The notes under the pieces were generated by a model. It made no database searches and had not been told where the DNA came from. It was given only the letters and a program-made list of their open reading frames with translations. Positions 20,019 to 30,169 of a DNA stretch of 64,000 nucleotides are shown here, piece by piece. Each line of letters begins with the position of its first letter. The stretch's first letter is position 1. Location: assembly GCF_000234665.1 (NCBI RefSeq), contig NC_018335.1, forward strand, positions 930,001 to 994,000, given 5' to 3'. Made by a program: the position numbers and the translations under genes. The DNA is from Leishmania mexicana MHOM/GT/2001/U1103. Taxonomy: Eukaryota; Euglenozoa; Kinetoplastea; Trypanosomatida; Trypanosomatidae.

Positions 20019-21260
20019 CTAGTCATCGTCATCCGCAGACGAGGAGGACACGTCTTTGTGCTCGGCGGTCTTCTCCAGCACACAGAAAAACATTGGGCCC
20101 CAGCCATGGCAAGCGTCGGGCAACAGTAGGCGGCCGTACGCCGTCGCCTCGCCGAGCACAGTTGGCGTGTGCAAGCCACACGCCTCTGCACCAGACGCAT
20201 CCGATTCGCTGGCGTCGGTTGCGGTCTTCGGCGGGGCAACAGGGGCAGCAGCAGTGGCGGACGACGTCTTGATTACCTTGACCTCGCACCTGGTGCGCTG
20301 CAGTACCTCACCCACAACCCCATCGTTCTCCAAAGGTGAGATAGAGCACGTGCTGTAAACGATGCGGCCGCCAACGCGGCACGTTTCGATGGCGCGCTGC
20401 AGCAGCATCCGCTGAAGAGCGGCGAGCTGAGCTGTCGTCTCCTCAGACCACTCTCGCAAAGACAGAGGCGAGCCGCCTGACTGCTGAAGCAGGTGCCGCT
20501 CCGAGGAGCACGGGGCGTCGACGAGAACGCGCGAGAAGGCCCCTGGGTCGTACCATGTCTGCGCATCGCGCTGCGTCGTTCGCCACGGCACGTAGTTCAC
20601 GGGCACGTGTTCCTGTAAATTCCGCCGAAGCCGTGCGCAACGGTCGGCGCGGGTCTCATTGCACGTGAGCGCTCCGTCAGGTGAGAGAAACTGCGCAACG
20701 GCGATGGACTTTCCGCCAGGGGCGGCGCACATGTCCAGCACCGTGTCAAATGCGCCGACCTGCAGCTGCTCCACTACGTGCGCCGAGGCGTAGTCGAGCA
20801 GGTAGTACGCCTTGATGCCAAAGGCATCGATGGGGGGTTTGTCGATTACGCCGTTCGGGTGTAGCAGCTCGCCAGCCGCTGCGGCAACGACCTTCTCCTG
20901 CGGCTTCGCTTCGTCGTCGTCGCTGATGCCACGATCCGTCGTGCCGGGGGCTTCTGTTGAGTTGGTCTTCTGGATGGGTTGAAAAGCTTGGATGAGGGAG
21001 TTGGGCTCCACTCGTGACAACCCTCGCGTCGCCTCCTCGAAGGGGACCTGGGAGAAGCGGTTCCACAGCGCCACCTTGCGCGGCGCCTCTATCATGGCAG
21101 CGCGAAGGGTGGGCCAACGCTCACCGTAGATTTCGCCGTAGTACTCATCAAACGTGCGTGGCTTCGCGCTGCTCTTCGCCTTGAGGCCGCATTTGATGTG
21201 GACGGTGGGGACAGTTCCCGTCCTATTACGGCCACGGCCGGTCCCACGCAATGGGGGCAT
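20019..21260 (-). CDS. NOP2/Sun-family rRNA m5C methyltransferase, NSUN4-like
   Basis: A 413-aa SAM-dependent RNA cytosine-C5 methyltransferase. It has the SAM-binding motif VLDMCAAPGGKS (about residues 172-183), motif IV with the PC pair in VLVDAPCSSERH (about 245-256), and motif VI with the catalytic cysteine in VYSTCSISPLEN (about 300-311). The N-terminal block FDEYYGEIYGERWPTLRAAM and the family order match NSUN4/NSUN3, the mitochondrial branch, rather than the nucleolar NOP2. NSUN4 methylates small-subunit mitochondrial rRNA in animals. A basic N-terminus fits mitochondrial import. The start is the ATG at 21260; the frame is open for 76 codons upstream but without an earlier ATG I can support. 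The acidic C-terminal tail ends DDDD. The enzyme class is secure; the NSUN4 assignment and location are inferred. Confidence 0.88.
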   Translation of the reverse strand: MPPLRGTGRGRNRTGTVPTVHIKCGLKAKSSAKPRTFDEYYGEIYGERWPTLRAAMIEAPRKVALWNRFSQVPFEEATRGLSRVEPNSLIQAFQPIQKTNSTEAPGTTDRGISDDDEAKPQEKVVAAAAGELLHPNGVIDKPPIDAFGIKAYYLLDYASAHVVEQLQVGAFDTVLDMCAAPGGKSIAVAQFLSPDGALTCNETRADRCARLRRNLQEHVPVNYVPWRTTQRDAQTWYDPGAFSRVLVDAPCSSERHLLQQSGGSPLSLREWSEETTAQLAALQRMLLQRAIETCRVGGRIVYSTCSISPLENDGVVGEVLQRTRCEVKVIKTSSATAAAPVAPPKTATDASESDASGAEACGLHTPTVLGEATAYGRLLLPDACHGWGPMFFCVLEKTAEHKDVSSSSADDDD

Positions 21261-21530
21261 AGGAGAAGCAGCGACACGTGACACACACGCAACGGTGCGC
21301 CAAAAAGGGAACGAAAGAAACGTGACGGGGGCGGTACCGCTCCACGAGTGTCGGGTGCGTCGGCGGTGTACAGCGGCCTTATTTAGCCCTGCGCATTCAC
21401 AAGGATGCCGTCCACAAAGCTGGTGCACGCGGACACGCGAACGCGCGGATGGGGCGCAGTTCGCGAAGATTGATGTCCGCGGCAGCACAGCCGATGTGGG
21501 CAGGGAAGGATGGAGTCACGCGCATACAGT

Positions 21531-21570
21531 AAAAGGGGCAGGGAGAAGGAGGCAGGAGAAGGCGAGAGGG
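21531..21570 (-). promoter_or_regulatory. Polypyrimidine tract upstream of NSUN gene
   Basis: Forty bases almost entirely A/G on the plus strand, C/T on the coding strand, about 270 nt upstream of the NSUN start. It is a plausible spliced-leader acceptor signal. Confidence 0.45.
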
Positions 21571-21596
21571 TAGCAGTGGCTAGCACGTGCCTGATA

Positions 21597-21612
21597 GATA
21601 ATATATATATAA
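21597..21612. repeat. Short AT-rich run
   Basis: Alternating AT over about 16 bp in a GC-rich spacer. No function can be assigned. Confidence 0.85.
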
Positions 21613-22188
21613 AGCATGGGGCCCGTGCCGTCTGCTCCAAGCGGTACTAGTACGCGGGAGAGGAAGACAAGATGAGGAAGAAGAGGCAAGGCCCGGCGTC
21701 GAGGCTAAGACTGACAGTGGCGATGCTGGAGCAACCACTGAGGCAGATCCTGCACGGCCGCTTGCTTAAAGACGACCTGGCCACCCTAGAGAGAGGAATA
21801 GTAGTGTTGTGCGTCTGTGTATTGGAGGCTGGGAGACGCATCAAGGTAGATGCGCGAGCAAGGAGGTGAGCACGCCGTGCTCTGACCTCGGTCCCACTTC
21901 AGCGCCTAACTCTCCGCGACCTAGCCCACGATATTCAACTACTAACGTGCCCACCCTTCTCCTCCTCCGGCTTTTCTTGCACCACTTGCCTTCATGAAGC
22001 GCTGTGTACTTGAAGAATCAGGCGGCGTCATCTTAGAGCGCACACACACACACAGAATACAGAAAAGGGGGAGTACAGGCGCTCCGACGCCGCGGGAGCA
22101 GCGAAGGAAGAGGCGAGGCCCAACATCAAGCGACGATCCGCCCCCCTCCCCCCTCCCACCTCATGCGCCAAGACAGACTTGGACACGA

Positions 22189-23631
22189 CTAAGAGCTTGG
22201 CTTGTCATTCGACGAGGATGCATCGGCATCAGCAGAGGGAGCGGCAGCATTATCGCCTGTCACATCGCCTTGCGCCTTCTCTCCTTCAGCGGTTGTGGCA
22301 GCAGACGGAGCCGAGTCCGCCGCACTTGCCTCACCCGCCGCCTCTTCTGGCACCGAAAACCCCAGCACATGGTTCAGCTGTGAGTACGGCGGCGGGGTGT
22401 AGCGGGTTGCCATGTAGTTCTCCCCTCGCAGTGGACGCTGCAGCTCATCGATCATCGGCTGTTTCATCCACGCGCAGCCGGTCTCCGGGTCTGCCAGCTG
22501 AGCCCACGCGCGATCGATGGGGTCTGGTGACTGGCGCAGCAGCGACGAGTCCCAGTGGTGCATGTACGTGTTCAGACCCACTTGTGGGCCAAGCACCTGC
22601 ACGTCGTAGGGCACCTCAGCCAGAAAGTAGTGTACCGGCACACGCCAGTAGTAGATCGGGTTGTCCTGGCACAGCACCGCAGTAGGGTACACGTTCCCGG
22701 CCTCAACCGTGATGCCCGTCTCTTCCCACAACGTGCGAATCGCCGCCTCCTTGTAATGCTCGTACAACAGTGTCCACTTTCCAGGTGTCTTTAGTGAGAT
22801 GGGCGGGATATCTGGCGGGCGCAGGTCTCGATTGATGCGGCGCAGCAGCAACCACTCCACGTCGTCCTGTGGACTCGGCGCCGCGGCAGTGACGGCGCTG
22901 ACACCATTACCCGGCTTCCGCCGGAACACGGCCAACCGCACATAGCCAGGGTTCTGATCGAGCGCCGTCTCCATGAGCTGCCGGCAGTTGAAGATGCCAC
23001 GCTCGCTGCCGAAGAGGTACACCGTCAGCTCCACATCGTCCGCTGCCGCGTAGCCGCCCTCCTCCTCCGGCACGCCGAGCCGCGTCGGGTTGGTGGGCTC
23101 GACCTCTAGGTGGACGCCGGTGCGGTACTTGAGCTCCGAGGCCCACTCCCGCATCGGCCCGGTGACCTTGCGCGCCTGCGCTGCTGTTGTCTGCCAGCTG
23201 TACACCAGCGAATTGGTTAGAAGATCGAATCGGCCCGGAGGCCGCTCGATCTTCCTCAGCTGAATGCGCGCACTCGGCGTCTGCAGGTCCGCCTTTACGA
23301 GAGACTGAGAGAGCATCGCATCCATGGACAGGTTGCCCTCTCCCTCCAGCGCGTGCGAAAGTTCCGACTGGAGCCCGGAGGAGTCGTCTGTCATGTACCC
23401 GTACCCGTCACCGGTGGATTGCCAGCGGCACGACACCATCTGCGTCACTGGGTAGCAACAGCGGCTGCTGGTACTCGCCCACGCGGAGGAAGAAGCCGCA
23501 TGCAAGCCCGTCCAGCCGCACGTGAGCGACGACGTCCCCTTCGTCCACCGAAGTGAGGTGCTACTAAAGTGCATGGGCGACGCAAGGGCACGCATCTGTG
23601 GGCGATGCAGTAATGGCCCAGCGAGCACCAT
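22189..23631 (-). CDS. MERS1: Nudix-domain protein, MERS1-like
   Basis: A 480-aa protein with a Nudix-type helix at about residues 278-302: the run EHYKEAAIRTLWEETGITVE keeps the E-x7-R-xxx-EE-x-G core, but the glutamate normally right after the arginine is threonine. Length, basic N-terminus and the C-terminal tail with many Ala/Glu/Ser fit MERS1, the mitochondrial edited-mRNA stability factor of trypanosomes. MERS1 is part of a 5'-pyrophosphohydrolase complex acting on kinetoplast mRNA 5' ends. From memory, MERS1 and TUT4 also have neighbouring gene numbers in T. brucei, which matches the TUT4-like gene next door here. The start is the ATG at 23631; later in-frame ATGs (residues 13 and 21) are possible. 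An alternative is another mitochondrial Nudix protein such as a ribosomal mL46 homologue. Confidence 0.65.
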   Translation of the reverse strand: MVLAGPLLHRPQMRALASPMHFSSTSLRWTKGTSSLTCGWTGLHAASSSAWASTSSRCCYPVTQMVSCRWQSTGDGYGYMTDDSSGLQSELSHALEGEGNLSMDAMLSQSLVKADLQTPSARIQLRKIERPPGRFDLLTNSLVYSWQTTAAQARKVTGPMREWASELKYRTGVHLEVEPTNPTRLGVPEEEGGYAAADDVELTVYLFGSERGIFNCRQLMETALDQNPGYVRLAVFRRKPGNGVSAVTAAAPSPQDDVEWLLLRRINRDLRPPDIPPISLKTPGKWTLLYEHYKEAAIRTLWEETGITVEAGNVYPTAVLCQDNPIYYWRVPVHYFLAEVPYDVQVLGPQVGLNTYMHHWDSSLLRQSPDPIDRAWAQLADPETGCAWMKQPMIDELQRPLRGENYMATRYTPPPYSQLNHVLGFSVPEEAAGEASAADSAPSAATTAEGEKAQGDVTGDNAAAPSADADASSSNDKPSS

Positions 23632-25000
23632 CCTTGTGTACGGCCCGCCTCGAGTGTTCGCTATCTGGCACAAGAACAGTGCACAGAGACAGTGTGTTAC
23701 AGCGAGAGAAGCGTGGGTCCCAGAGCGCGAGTCGGTGGGCGTGGCATGTGCGAATTCCAAGAGAGGAGAGGAGCGAGGGGAAGAGTTGACGCTTGTGCAC
23801 ATCTATGTGCGCGTGTGTGTATGTGTCTGTGTGGCAGCAGGCACAAAGAAAGGGAGACATGGGAGAAGGGCACAGCTGTGCCTCACCCTTCATACCATCC
23901 CTGTCATCTCACCACCACCAGCACAGTCGATTTCTTTTTTTTCGAGGGAGGAGGAGGGATTCCTGAAGCGAGAGGCTCGTCACTGCAGGTCATCACGGAT
24001 GCGCATGTGCGGGAACGGATAGAGGTGCTGCGAATAGGGCAACGCAGAAAAACGGAGGTGACAGCTGCGCCGCGATGAGCAGTACTACCTTCCCGCCCCT
24101 CCGTCCCCCTGTAAAGATCCAGGGACACCTGCGCTGTGCCGAAGAGAACGAGATTGCGCTAATCCCATCGCTTGCTGTTCCTTCACTCTCTGCTTCTCCT
24201 GTGTGTGTGTGTGTAGAGAGAGTACCCATCGCCGCAGGTAACTCGTATCGATAATCCCTCGCTTCCCGCTCCACGCATCGCACAAACACAAGAAACGCGT
24301 GCACACACGTGCACCGAGCCACGCCCGCCACAGCCGCAGCATTCTCTCCTTCTTCCTCGACCACATCGCCGCCAGGTCTTGATAATACGCGGAGGCATGA
24401 CAGAGTGCCCGCGGATGAAGAGAAGATAGACACAGACATATTTAGAGACCCCCAGACAATCAAGTCCAGTACCGGCACGCAGCGAGAAAAAAAAGAAAAG
24501 AAAGCGCGGGCGGCAGGGGAAAGACGCCGCACTTGTGAGCTCCGCCGTCACGCAGGAAGGCCATCCACGTACAACTTGACGGAAGCAGAAGGGGGTTTGA
24601 AGAAGGGTGTACGCCTGTCCGGGCCGGCTCATGGACTCAAGACAGCGACACAGACAGAGAGAGAGAGAAACGGTGATGATCGAGAAGAGGAAAAAAAACA
24701 GGAGCAACCCAATCCGTGCGCGCTTATCTGGTGGATGGCTGCGGTGGCGGCATCCACACGCTTCGTACCTGTGCCTGGGTTGGTGCGGAAGGGCTGGTAA
24801 AGAGCGGAAGAGCCTCGGCAGAGTCGCGAAGGTGAAAGAAGGGGGGAGGAGGAGCAATGACAATCTGAAGACTCGAAGTTCATCGACCACGCCCACGATT
24901 TGGTATAAGGAGGGGAGGAGAAGAATGCGTGCACATCCACGAGTGTTGCAGTGGTCTGCAACGCTCAAGCATACGCCCACACGACCCAAGCGCACCGTGG
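23632..25000. other. Spacer between TUT4-like and MERS1-like genes
   Basis: 1.4 kb with TG patches (about 23810-23835 and 24198-24215) and purine runs (about 23758-23785, 24483-24525, 24655-24700, 24840-24865) that read as pyrimidine tracts in the transcript. No supported coding sequence. Confidence 0.7.
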
Positions 25001-26071
25001 CTACTTTGCTAACCGTGCCGTCGCAGAAGCCGGTGGTGTAGCCAACAGTAGCAGCGCCGTCTCCTGTGCACGCTCTAGATGCTTCCGCAGGAGCATGAGC
25101 TTAAAGGGAGTCACGTTGCGGCCAACGTTCAAGTCGTACTCGTACGGGTCCTCAATGCACCACCGGTAGTGTATCTTCTCTCCGCGGATTCGGGCCATGT
25201 CTTCCGCCTGCTTCGTCCACGAGAGCATCTCTTTTGTCGTCTCCCCCGCCGCCCGGGTTAGGCTCATTACCTCGGTCTCAGGGGTGAACTCGTCGAGGTA
25301 GTAGCTCACAAAGTCCATCAGCATGTCCGCCAGCCCTTGGCCACCCTGCTGAGGGGTCTCCAGCGGCATGTAAGGTGGCATCGGGGAGATGTCGGCCACG
25401 TCGCACGACTCCACCGGCACGAGTGTCACTAGCCTCCTTCGCAGCAGGTAGTAGACGACCATGATGTTCCAGCCATATGAAGTGATGCAGCCGCCATCCA
25501 CGGAGGCGTTCAGCCCTGTCTTCTTACTCCACTGCTTCACGAGCATGCTCAACCAGCGCGCCTCGGGACACTGGGTGAAGTAGGCCCGCAGTAAAGCGCT
25601 GTTGCGCACGCCATTGCGGCGATTGGCCGTCACGTCGAAGCTCACGCCATCCACACCGAGACCACCTTTCACGCGCAGCACCGGCACACGCGTGCGGCGG
25701 ACAAGCTCGATACCCCACAGGTAATGCTCCCGTTTCACCGCCTCGCTCAGGCGGAAGAGGAAGTCTGACTGCAATCCTTTAGCTACCTCCGAGACAGCAT
25801 CAGCGCCTTTGCCATCCTGCACATCCGTTGGGCTCAAGCATACAAAATCCACATCAGAGCCCTGCTCGTGTATGCCCAGCACAGCTGTAGAGCCGAAGAT
25901 GTAGGGGGTCATCGTCGGGTCCACCGCCTGCACGCACGCGGAGACCTTCTGATGCACCTCGGCGACGGGATGCGTGTCCAGCCGCCGCGATAGCTGCTCA
26001 TCGCAGAATCGCGACACCGCTGCTCGAACGTCGCTAATCGCGGCGATCGATCTTCCTGCCTTGCCTTTCAT
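25001..26071 (-). CDS. TUT4: Terminal uridylyltransferase, TUT4-like
   Basis: A 356-aa nucleotidyltransferase of the TUTase/non-canonical poly(A) polymerase family. The catalytic helical turn FGSTAVLG is followed by GSDVDF with the metal-binding pair D73 and D75, and the third aspartate is D146 in VSFDVTANRR. The C-terminal PAP-associated region follows, with the nucleotide-specificity segment around SYGWNIMVVYYLLRR and HYRWCIEDPYE. The lack of inserted middle or zinc-finger domains and the small size match TUT4, the minimal UTP-specific enzyme whose T. brucei form is 333 aa, rather than RET1 or RET2. MEAT1 is the main alternative. The family adds uridines to RNA 3' ends. The start is the ATG at 26071; it sits next to the MERS1-like gene. 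Confidence 0.8.
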   Translation of the reverse strand: MKGKAGRSIAAISDVRAAVSRFCDEQLSRRLDTHPVAEVHQKVSACVQAVDPTMTPYIFGSTAVLGIHEQGSDVDFVCLSPTDVQDGKGADAVSEVAKGLQSDFLFRLSEAVKREHYLWGIELVRRTRVPVLRVKGGLGVDGVSFDVTANRRNGVRNSALLRAYFTQCPEARWLSMLVKQWSKKTGLNASVDGGCITSYGWNIMVVYYLLRRRLVTLVPVESCDVADISPMPPYMPLETPQQGGQGLADMLMDFVSYYLDEFTPETEVMSLTRAAGETTKEMLSWTKQAEDMARIRGEKIHYRWCIEDPYEYDLNVGRNVTPFKLMLLRKHLERAQETALLLLATPPASATARLAK

Positions 26072-27172
26072 GCGTACCCAATGAAGCGTGCAGCACACAA
26101 CACACAGCCCGCAACCCTGCACGCACGCGTGATTCTGTTCTGCTCTGTTCTGCCAGTGTTGTGGTCTCTTTTTCCTTGTCTGCCTCGCCCCTTCCGCCGC
26201 CCTTGTCTTCGTGTGTGCGGCGTAGCACGAGTAAAGCGGCTCTGTCTGCCCTCGATTGGGTCCCTGCAGCGCGTGCGCGCAATCGAAGCACGCCGACGTT
26301 CACAAGAGGCACCACCCGCACTTAGATGTGCACCCACGGTCTCTCAGCGCACACAGGCGTGCTAGAGGCGAACGCGCAAAGGTGAACAGAAACACGGCCC
26401 GAGCAGCCAATGCAAATCCGCTGCGCACACACACACACACAGACGAAAACGAGAGACAAACGGCGTCTCATGCACCAGTACTGGCCTCGTACATGTGCAC
26501 CGCGTGGTGGTAGCCTATGGGTGCAGGTAAGTGTGTGGGTGTGTTGGACAAGGAGGGTAAGAGGAGAGCGTCGGCGTGCTCGTACGCGCACGAATAACGG
26601 CAAAGAGACAGTGGAAGAAGAGACAACGGAGCAGGAAGAGAGAGGGAGAGGGGACAAATGGCAGCGCGGCCACGCGGAAGAGCAGCGACAAGGAGAACAA
26701 AAAAAAAGGGTGTCGAGCACATTCCATCCTACACACACACACACACGCATGCATGTACAACGCTATGGTGCCTGTAGGAGGGGGAAAGGGGGCGCTGCTG
26801 GGCTTCAACAGCGAAGGGAAGAAAGAGAAGACTCACAAGCGTCTGCCTGTGCGCGCTGCCCACCGTCCCACCAGCCTGAGGCATCTATGCATTTGCCTCA
26901 TCGAGATCACGGGGTTGTTTGTGGTTTGCCTCTTGTGATTTTCTGCGCTCACTAGCAGAGACATGCGGCGCGGGCATGCCTGTGCAATCCGTGGCGACTA
27001 GCAGAGAGGAAAGCAGAAATTGGCGCAAGACACACGATGGCGCAGCCAAACGGCAGCGCAAAGAAAAAAAAACACGAAATATGCCGCAGAAGAGCAGACG
27101 CGGCAGTGCGCCGCGCGGAAAGGAGCCATGCCGCTCACAGGGCACGCACAGGCGAAAAGGCGAAGGGGCACT
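26072..27172. other. Spacer upstream of the TUT4-like gene
   Basis: 1.1 kb of CA patches (about 26427-26442 and 26731-26748) and a long purine tract (26598-26659). Minus-strand open frames here give His-Thr and Cys-Val low complexity and are not genes. Confidence 0.7.
26598..26659 (-). promoter_or_regulatory. Polypyrimidine tract upstream of TUT4-like gene
   Basis: About 60 bases that are overwhelmingly A/G on the plus strand. On the coding strand this is the longest C/T tract in the spacer and a candidate trans-splicing/polyadenylation signal, although it lies ~530 nt before the ATG. Confidence 0.4.
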
Positions 27173-30106
27173 TCAGAATCGGCTGCTGATGCGAGACCCG
27201 TGCTCCATGTCGGTGAGCACCATCAAGATGTCTGTCAGCTCCTCCGTGACTCGGTCGGAAAACGTCACCCCCAGCTCCGCCAGTCTCTTCGAATGCGCCT
27301 CAACAGCCTTGGCTGACTGCACCTGGTGCCACACCACATGCCGGTTGATCTCCGTCACACGCGCGCGCAGGAAAGCCACAGAGTTATGGTACACGACGTA
27401 ACCCACCTCCTCGCCACACTGCTGATGCTCAGGGGACTGCAGCGGCAGAGACGAGGGCATCTGGGTGTGCGAGACCTGCAAGTGTGATCCTTCGCATCTG
27501 CGCGCTGCCGACTCCATCCGCGCACGCGCACTACTGTGTCGAGCGCTGGAACGGTCGCCTTCCCCGAGATCCATATTCAGTGATCGGCGTACGCTGTCTG
27601 CCGCCGCGTGAGCACTGCGGGCGGTGCGTCGCGACGAGGAAGACGCAGAAGTCGCGGCCTCGTGAAAAGCGGTGGAGCTGTCCCTCTCTCGTTCTCCTCC
27701 GCTCCGTATCTGTGTCGGTGTAATGCCATTCACCGACGTCGCCGCCGAGTGCGTCGTAGGCGTGACGTCACCAGCATCCCTGTCTTCGCGCGCAGAAGTC
27801 ACATCGTGCTTATGGGGTCGCGGTGGTCGTGGCGCACTGGCCGTCGCCGCCGCAAAAGCCAGTATTGCGTTCCCCAAGTTTGCTGGCGCTGCCGTACACG
27901 GCGCCGGTCGTGCGCTCGCCACCGGAGATCTCGGCGGGCGAGAGCAGCACACAAAGCAAGAGCACCGAGAGGAGGAGCAACGAGACGGCGTCTGCGGGCG
28001 AGGGATGCCGCGATGCCCTGCCCCCAGACCCAGGCTGTCACTCCCGCGGCGAAGACAGTACCGCGGAGAGCAAAGAACGTCAGGGTAGGACGGAGGTGAG
28101 TGAGGTGGGCGAGCAGAGAAGGTGGCGAGCCGGCGGAGACCGCGCCTGTTGAGGCGCGCGGAGACGGAGTCCGGCGGTGTTCGCTGAGCTGGACGCGTGG
28201 CGTGTTCCCCGTTCTCATCCTCCACTGCCTGCTCCCGTGCCACAACGTTCGCGAAGGCCACGTTGGCTCGGCGCGGTGACGGCTGCGGTGGTCGCGGCAG
28301 TGGCGATGACGACCGCAACGACCACGACGACGAGGACGCGCGAAGCTCAAGCCGCAACCCTGCAGGCGACAAAGTGCTCTGCGCGGAAGCGTTTGAGGGG
28401 GTAGAGCAAAACGCCGCCTTTGAGAGTGGCAGTGGAGGAGGCGCGGAACTGTTGGTAAGCGGCTGTGCGCGACTCACCCATCGCGGGGGGCTGTAGAGCC
28501 GGCCAGCTCGCGCCAGATATTGACGCGGTGACACAAGACGGGAAAGGGCGTTTGCTCCGACACCCGCAGATGGAGGAGAGGCGTGCCGGGCCCGACGGCG
28601 AAAAGCATCGGCCTGGCTGGTCTGTACAGCTACCCCCTCATTGGCGGAGAGGACGGGACGGTAAGCCCTCATAGTTGCACCCCCACCAGCCGCAGAGGAT
28701 GGCGACGGCGTCAGAGGCGTGTGCGGCTGCACAGATGCACCGCAACGATGCCGGGGAAGCGTAGCACCCGGCATTAGACACCTTGGTGCAAGCCGTTGCT
28801 CGTGGCGCCTCGCCGTCTGCTGGCGTGGGCCAGGCGCCTCTACAGAGAGCAGTGCCCTGCGTCCTCCTTGATCCGTGCAGCCGGCATCCGGTTCTACTGC
28901 CGTCACTGGCCGCGGTGATGCAGGAGGACGCTGCGGCGGTGAAGGTGGCGGTGGGACTGGGGTGCGCAAGCAAGGTCTGGGAGAGACCCCCAGACCGCTG
29001 GTGGGCGATGGCCATCGACAGCGAGCACTACCATCTTGCCCCTTCGCTCTCGTCTGCGGAAGGCGACTCAGACGCACCACGGCATTCGTCGCAGACGGCG
29101 CCAAACGCAGCAACCGCCGCTGGCGGTGATGTGCCGCCGCTCGCGTTGCCTCGTGGGCCAGACGCTGCCCTGCACGCCGCGCCTCCACCGTTACCACGCA
29201 CAGTCGCACCTCTGCTGAGATGATTCGATGGGCCCTGCGCAGTCCGTCCAACAGCAGCGCCGCCGTAGCCTCCTCCAGCCTGTGCAGCTCAAGGGTGAGG
29301 TGAACCCCGCCTGCAAGGTGGTGGTCAGAGAACGGTCTCACGTGCGGAGGGGATCGCGGAAAGACCGGAGACGGTGCCAGTGACGCCGGATACGAAGTCG
29401 GCATGACCCAAGGAGAGACTGTGTCGGGTACCGCCCACATTGCACCACCCCTTTGCAGTCTCCATTGGGTGGGACGGGAGGAAGCGCTCGGTGGCGGTGG
29501 CACGCCACGCTCGCTGTTCGCGCATCGTTGCCGTCGCAGAAGCGTGAGAGGAGGAGTGCGCACATACGGAGAAAGAGCCGCTGATCGGTCGGAGGACGGG
29601 TACCGACGCCCACGCGCGTTCCCTCGTTCTCCGCCCCGACCGCTCATGGCAGGATAGCCCTCCAGCGCGGACGGCACGCGGCGAACCGTGCGCGGAAGCG
29701 GTGATTCAGAGGTGGCATCGACACGCAAAACTCTCTGCGCGTGCACCCTCCCATTCCACGTGAACGCCGCAAGCCCAGATGCCATGGCCACGGACTCCAT
29801 CGAAGTTACCCCACCTATCACAGAGATGTGCGTCAGAGTCGGGGATGTTGCCGCCGCACACAGCAACGCCTCCAATGCCGTCGACGACGCCATGTACTTC
29901 AAGTGAATCGTCATGGTGGTGAGCGACACGCACGAGGCAAAGAGTGGGGCGACGCACTGCACATCGCAGAGATGAAGGACGTGCAGGGGTGTGTTGCCAA
30001 CGGTCACACGCTCCGCCGTGTTGTCCGTGAGACGGGTGGCGAGCACGTGGGTGGAGGCGGTAATGTGTCGCGGCCTCTGCGCCTGGGACAGGCCGCTCGG
30101 TGGCAT
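27173..30106 (-). CDS. LRR-like N-terminal, Arg/Pro-rich protein of unknown role
   Basis: A 977-aa protein. Residues ~35-150 show leucine-rich-repeat spacing (for example LHVLHLCDVQCVAPLFASC, LTTMTIHLKYM and LTHISVIGG). Residues ~150-870 are rich in Arg, Pro, Ser and Ala, probably disordered, broken by a helical patch near 280-340 (LEEATAALLLDGLRRAHRII). The last ~90 residues are ordered and helical (YVVYHNSVAFLRARVTEINR through LTDILMVLTDM) and would suit a coiled-coil or protein-binding module. The start is the first ATG of the frame, at 30106. I cannot name a function. The layout (small ordered ends, long basic linker) is common among trypanosomatid cytoskeletal proteins, but that is only a resemblance. 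Confidence 0.72.
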   Translation of the reverse strand: MPPSGLSQAQRPRHITASTHVLATRLTDNTAERVTVGNTPLHVLHLCDVQCVAPLFASCVSLTTMTIHLKYMASSTALEALLCAAATSPTLTHISVIGGVTSMESVAMASGLAAFTWNGRVHAQRVLRVDATSESPLPRTVRRVPSALEGYPAMSGRGGERGNARGRRYPSSDRSAALSPYVRTPPLTLLRRQRCANSERGVPPPPSASSRPTQWRLQRGGAMWAVPDTVSPWVMPTSYPASLAPSPVFPRSPPHVRPFSDHHLAGGVHLTLELHRLEEATAALLLDGLRRAHRIISAEVRLCVVTVEARRAGQRLAHEATRAAAHHRQRRLLRLAPSATNAVVRLSRLPQTRAKGQDGSARCRWPSPTSGLGVSPRPCLRTPVPPPPSPPQRPPASPRPVTAVEPDAGCTDQGGRRALLSVEAPGPRQQTARRHEQRLAPRCLMPGATLPRHRCGASVQPHTPLTPSPSSAAGGGATMRAYRPVLSANEGVAVQTSQADAFRRRARHASPPSAGVGANALSRLVSPRQYLARAGRLYSPPRWVSRAQPLTNSSAPPPLPLSKAAFCSTPSNASAQSTLSPAGLRLELRASSSSWSLRSSSPLPRPPQPSPRRANVAFANVVAREQAVEDENGEHATRPAQRTPPDSVSARLNRRGLRRLATFSARPPHSPPSYPDVLCSPRYCLRRGSDSLGLGAGHRGIPRPQTPSRCSSSRCSCFVCCSRPPRSPVASARPAPCTAAPANLGNAILAFAAATASAPRPPRPHKHDVTSAREDRDAGDVTPTTHSAATSVNGITPTQIRSGGERERDSSTAFHEAATSASSSSRRTARSAHAAADSVRRSLNMDLGEGDRSSARHSSARARMESAARRCEGSHLQVSHTQMPSSLPLQSPEHQQCGEEVGYVVYHNSVAFLRARVTEINRHVVWHQVQSAKAVEAHSKRLAELGVTFSDRVTEELTDILMVLTDMEHGSRISSRF

Positions 30107-30155
30107 GTGTACTGTTATGGAGAAGAGAAGTGTCAGCGAGTGAGCTACTCTGCGT

Positions 30156-30169
30156 GGGATTTAAATCCC
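30156..30169. other. Perfect 14-bp palindrome
   Basis: GGGATTTAAATCCC, about 50 nt upstream of the LRR-like gene's start codon, so within its likely 5' UTR. It could form a small hairpin in RNA only with a very tight loop. It may be chance. Confidence 0.9.

Larger units (their letters stand above)
21261..22188. other. Spacer between MERS1-like and NSUN genes
   Basis: 928 bp with a purine tract (21531-21570) and a short AT run (21597-21612). Bases 21660-21860 are unremarkable GC-rich sequence. No gene is seen. Confidence 0.7.
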
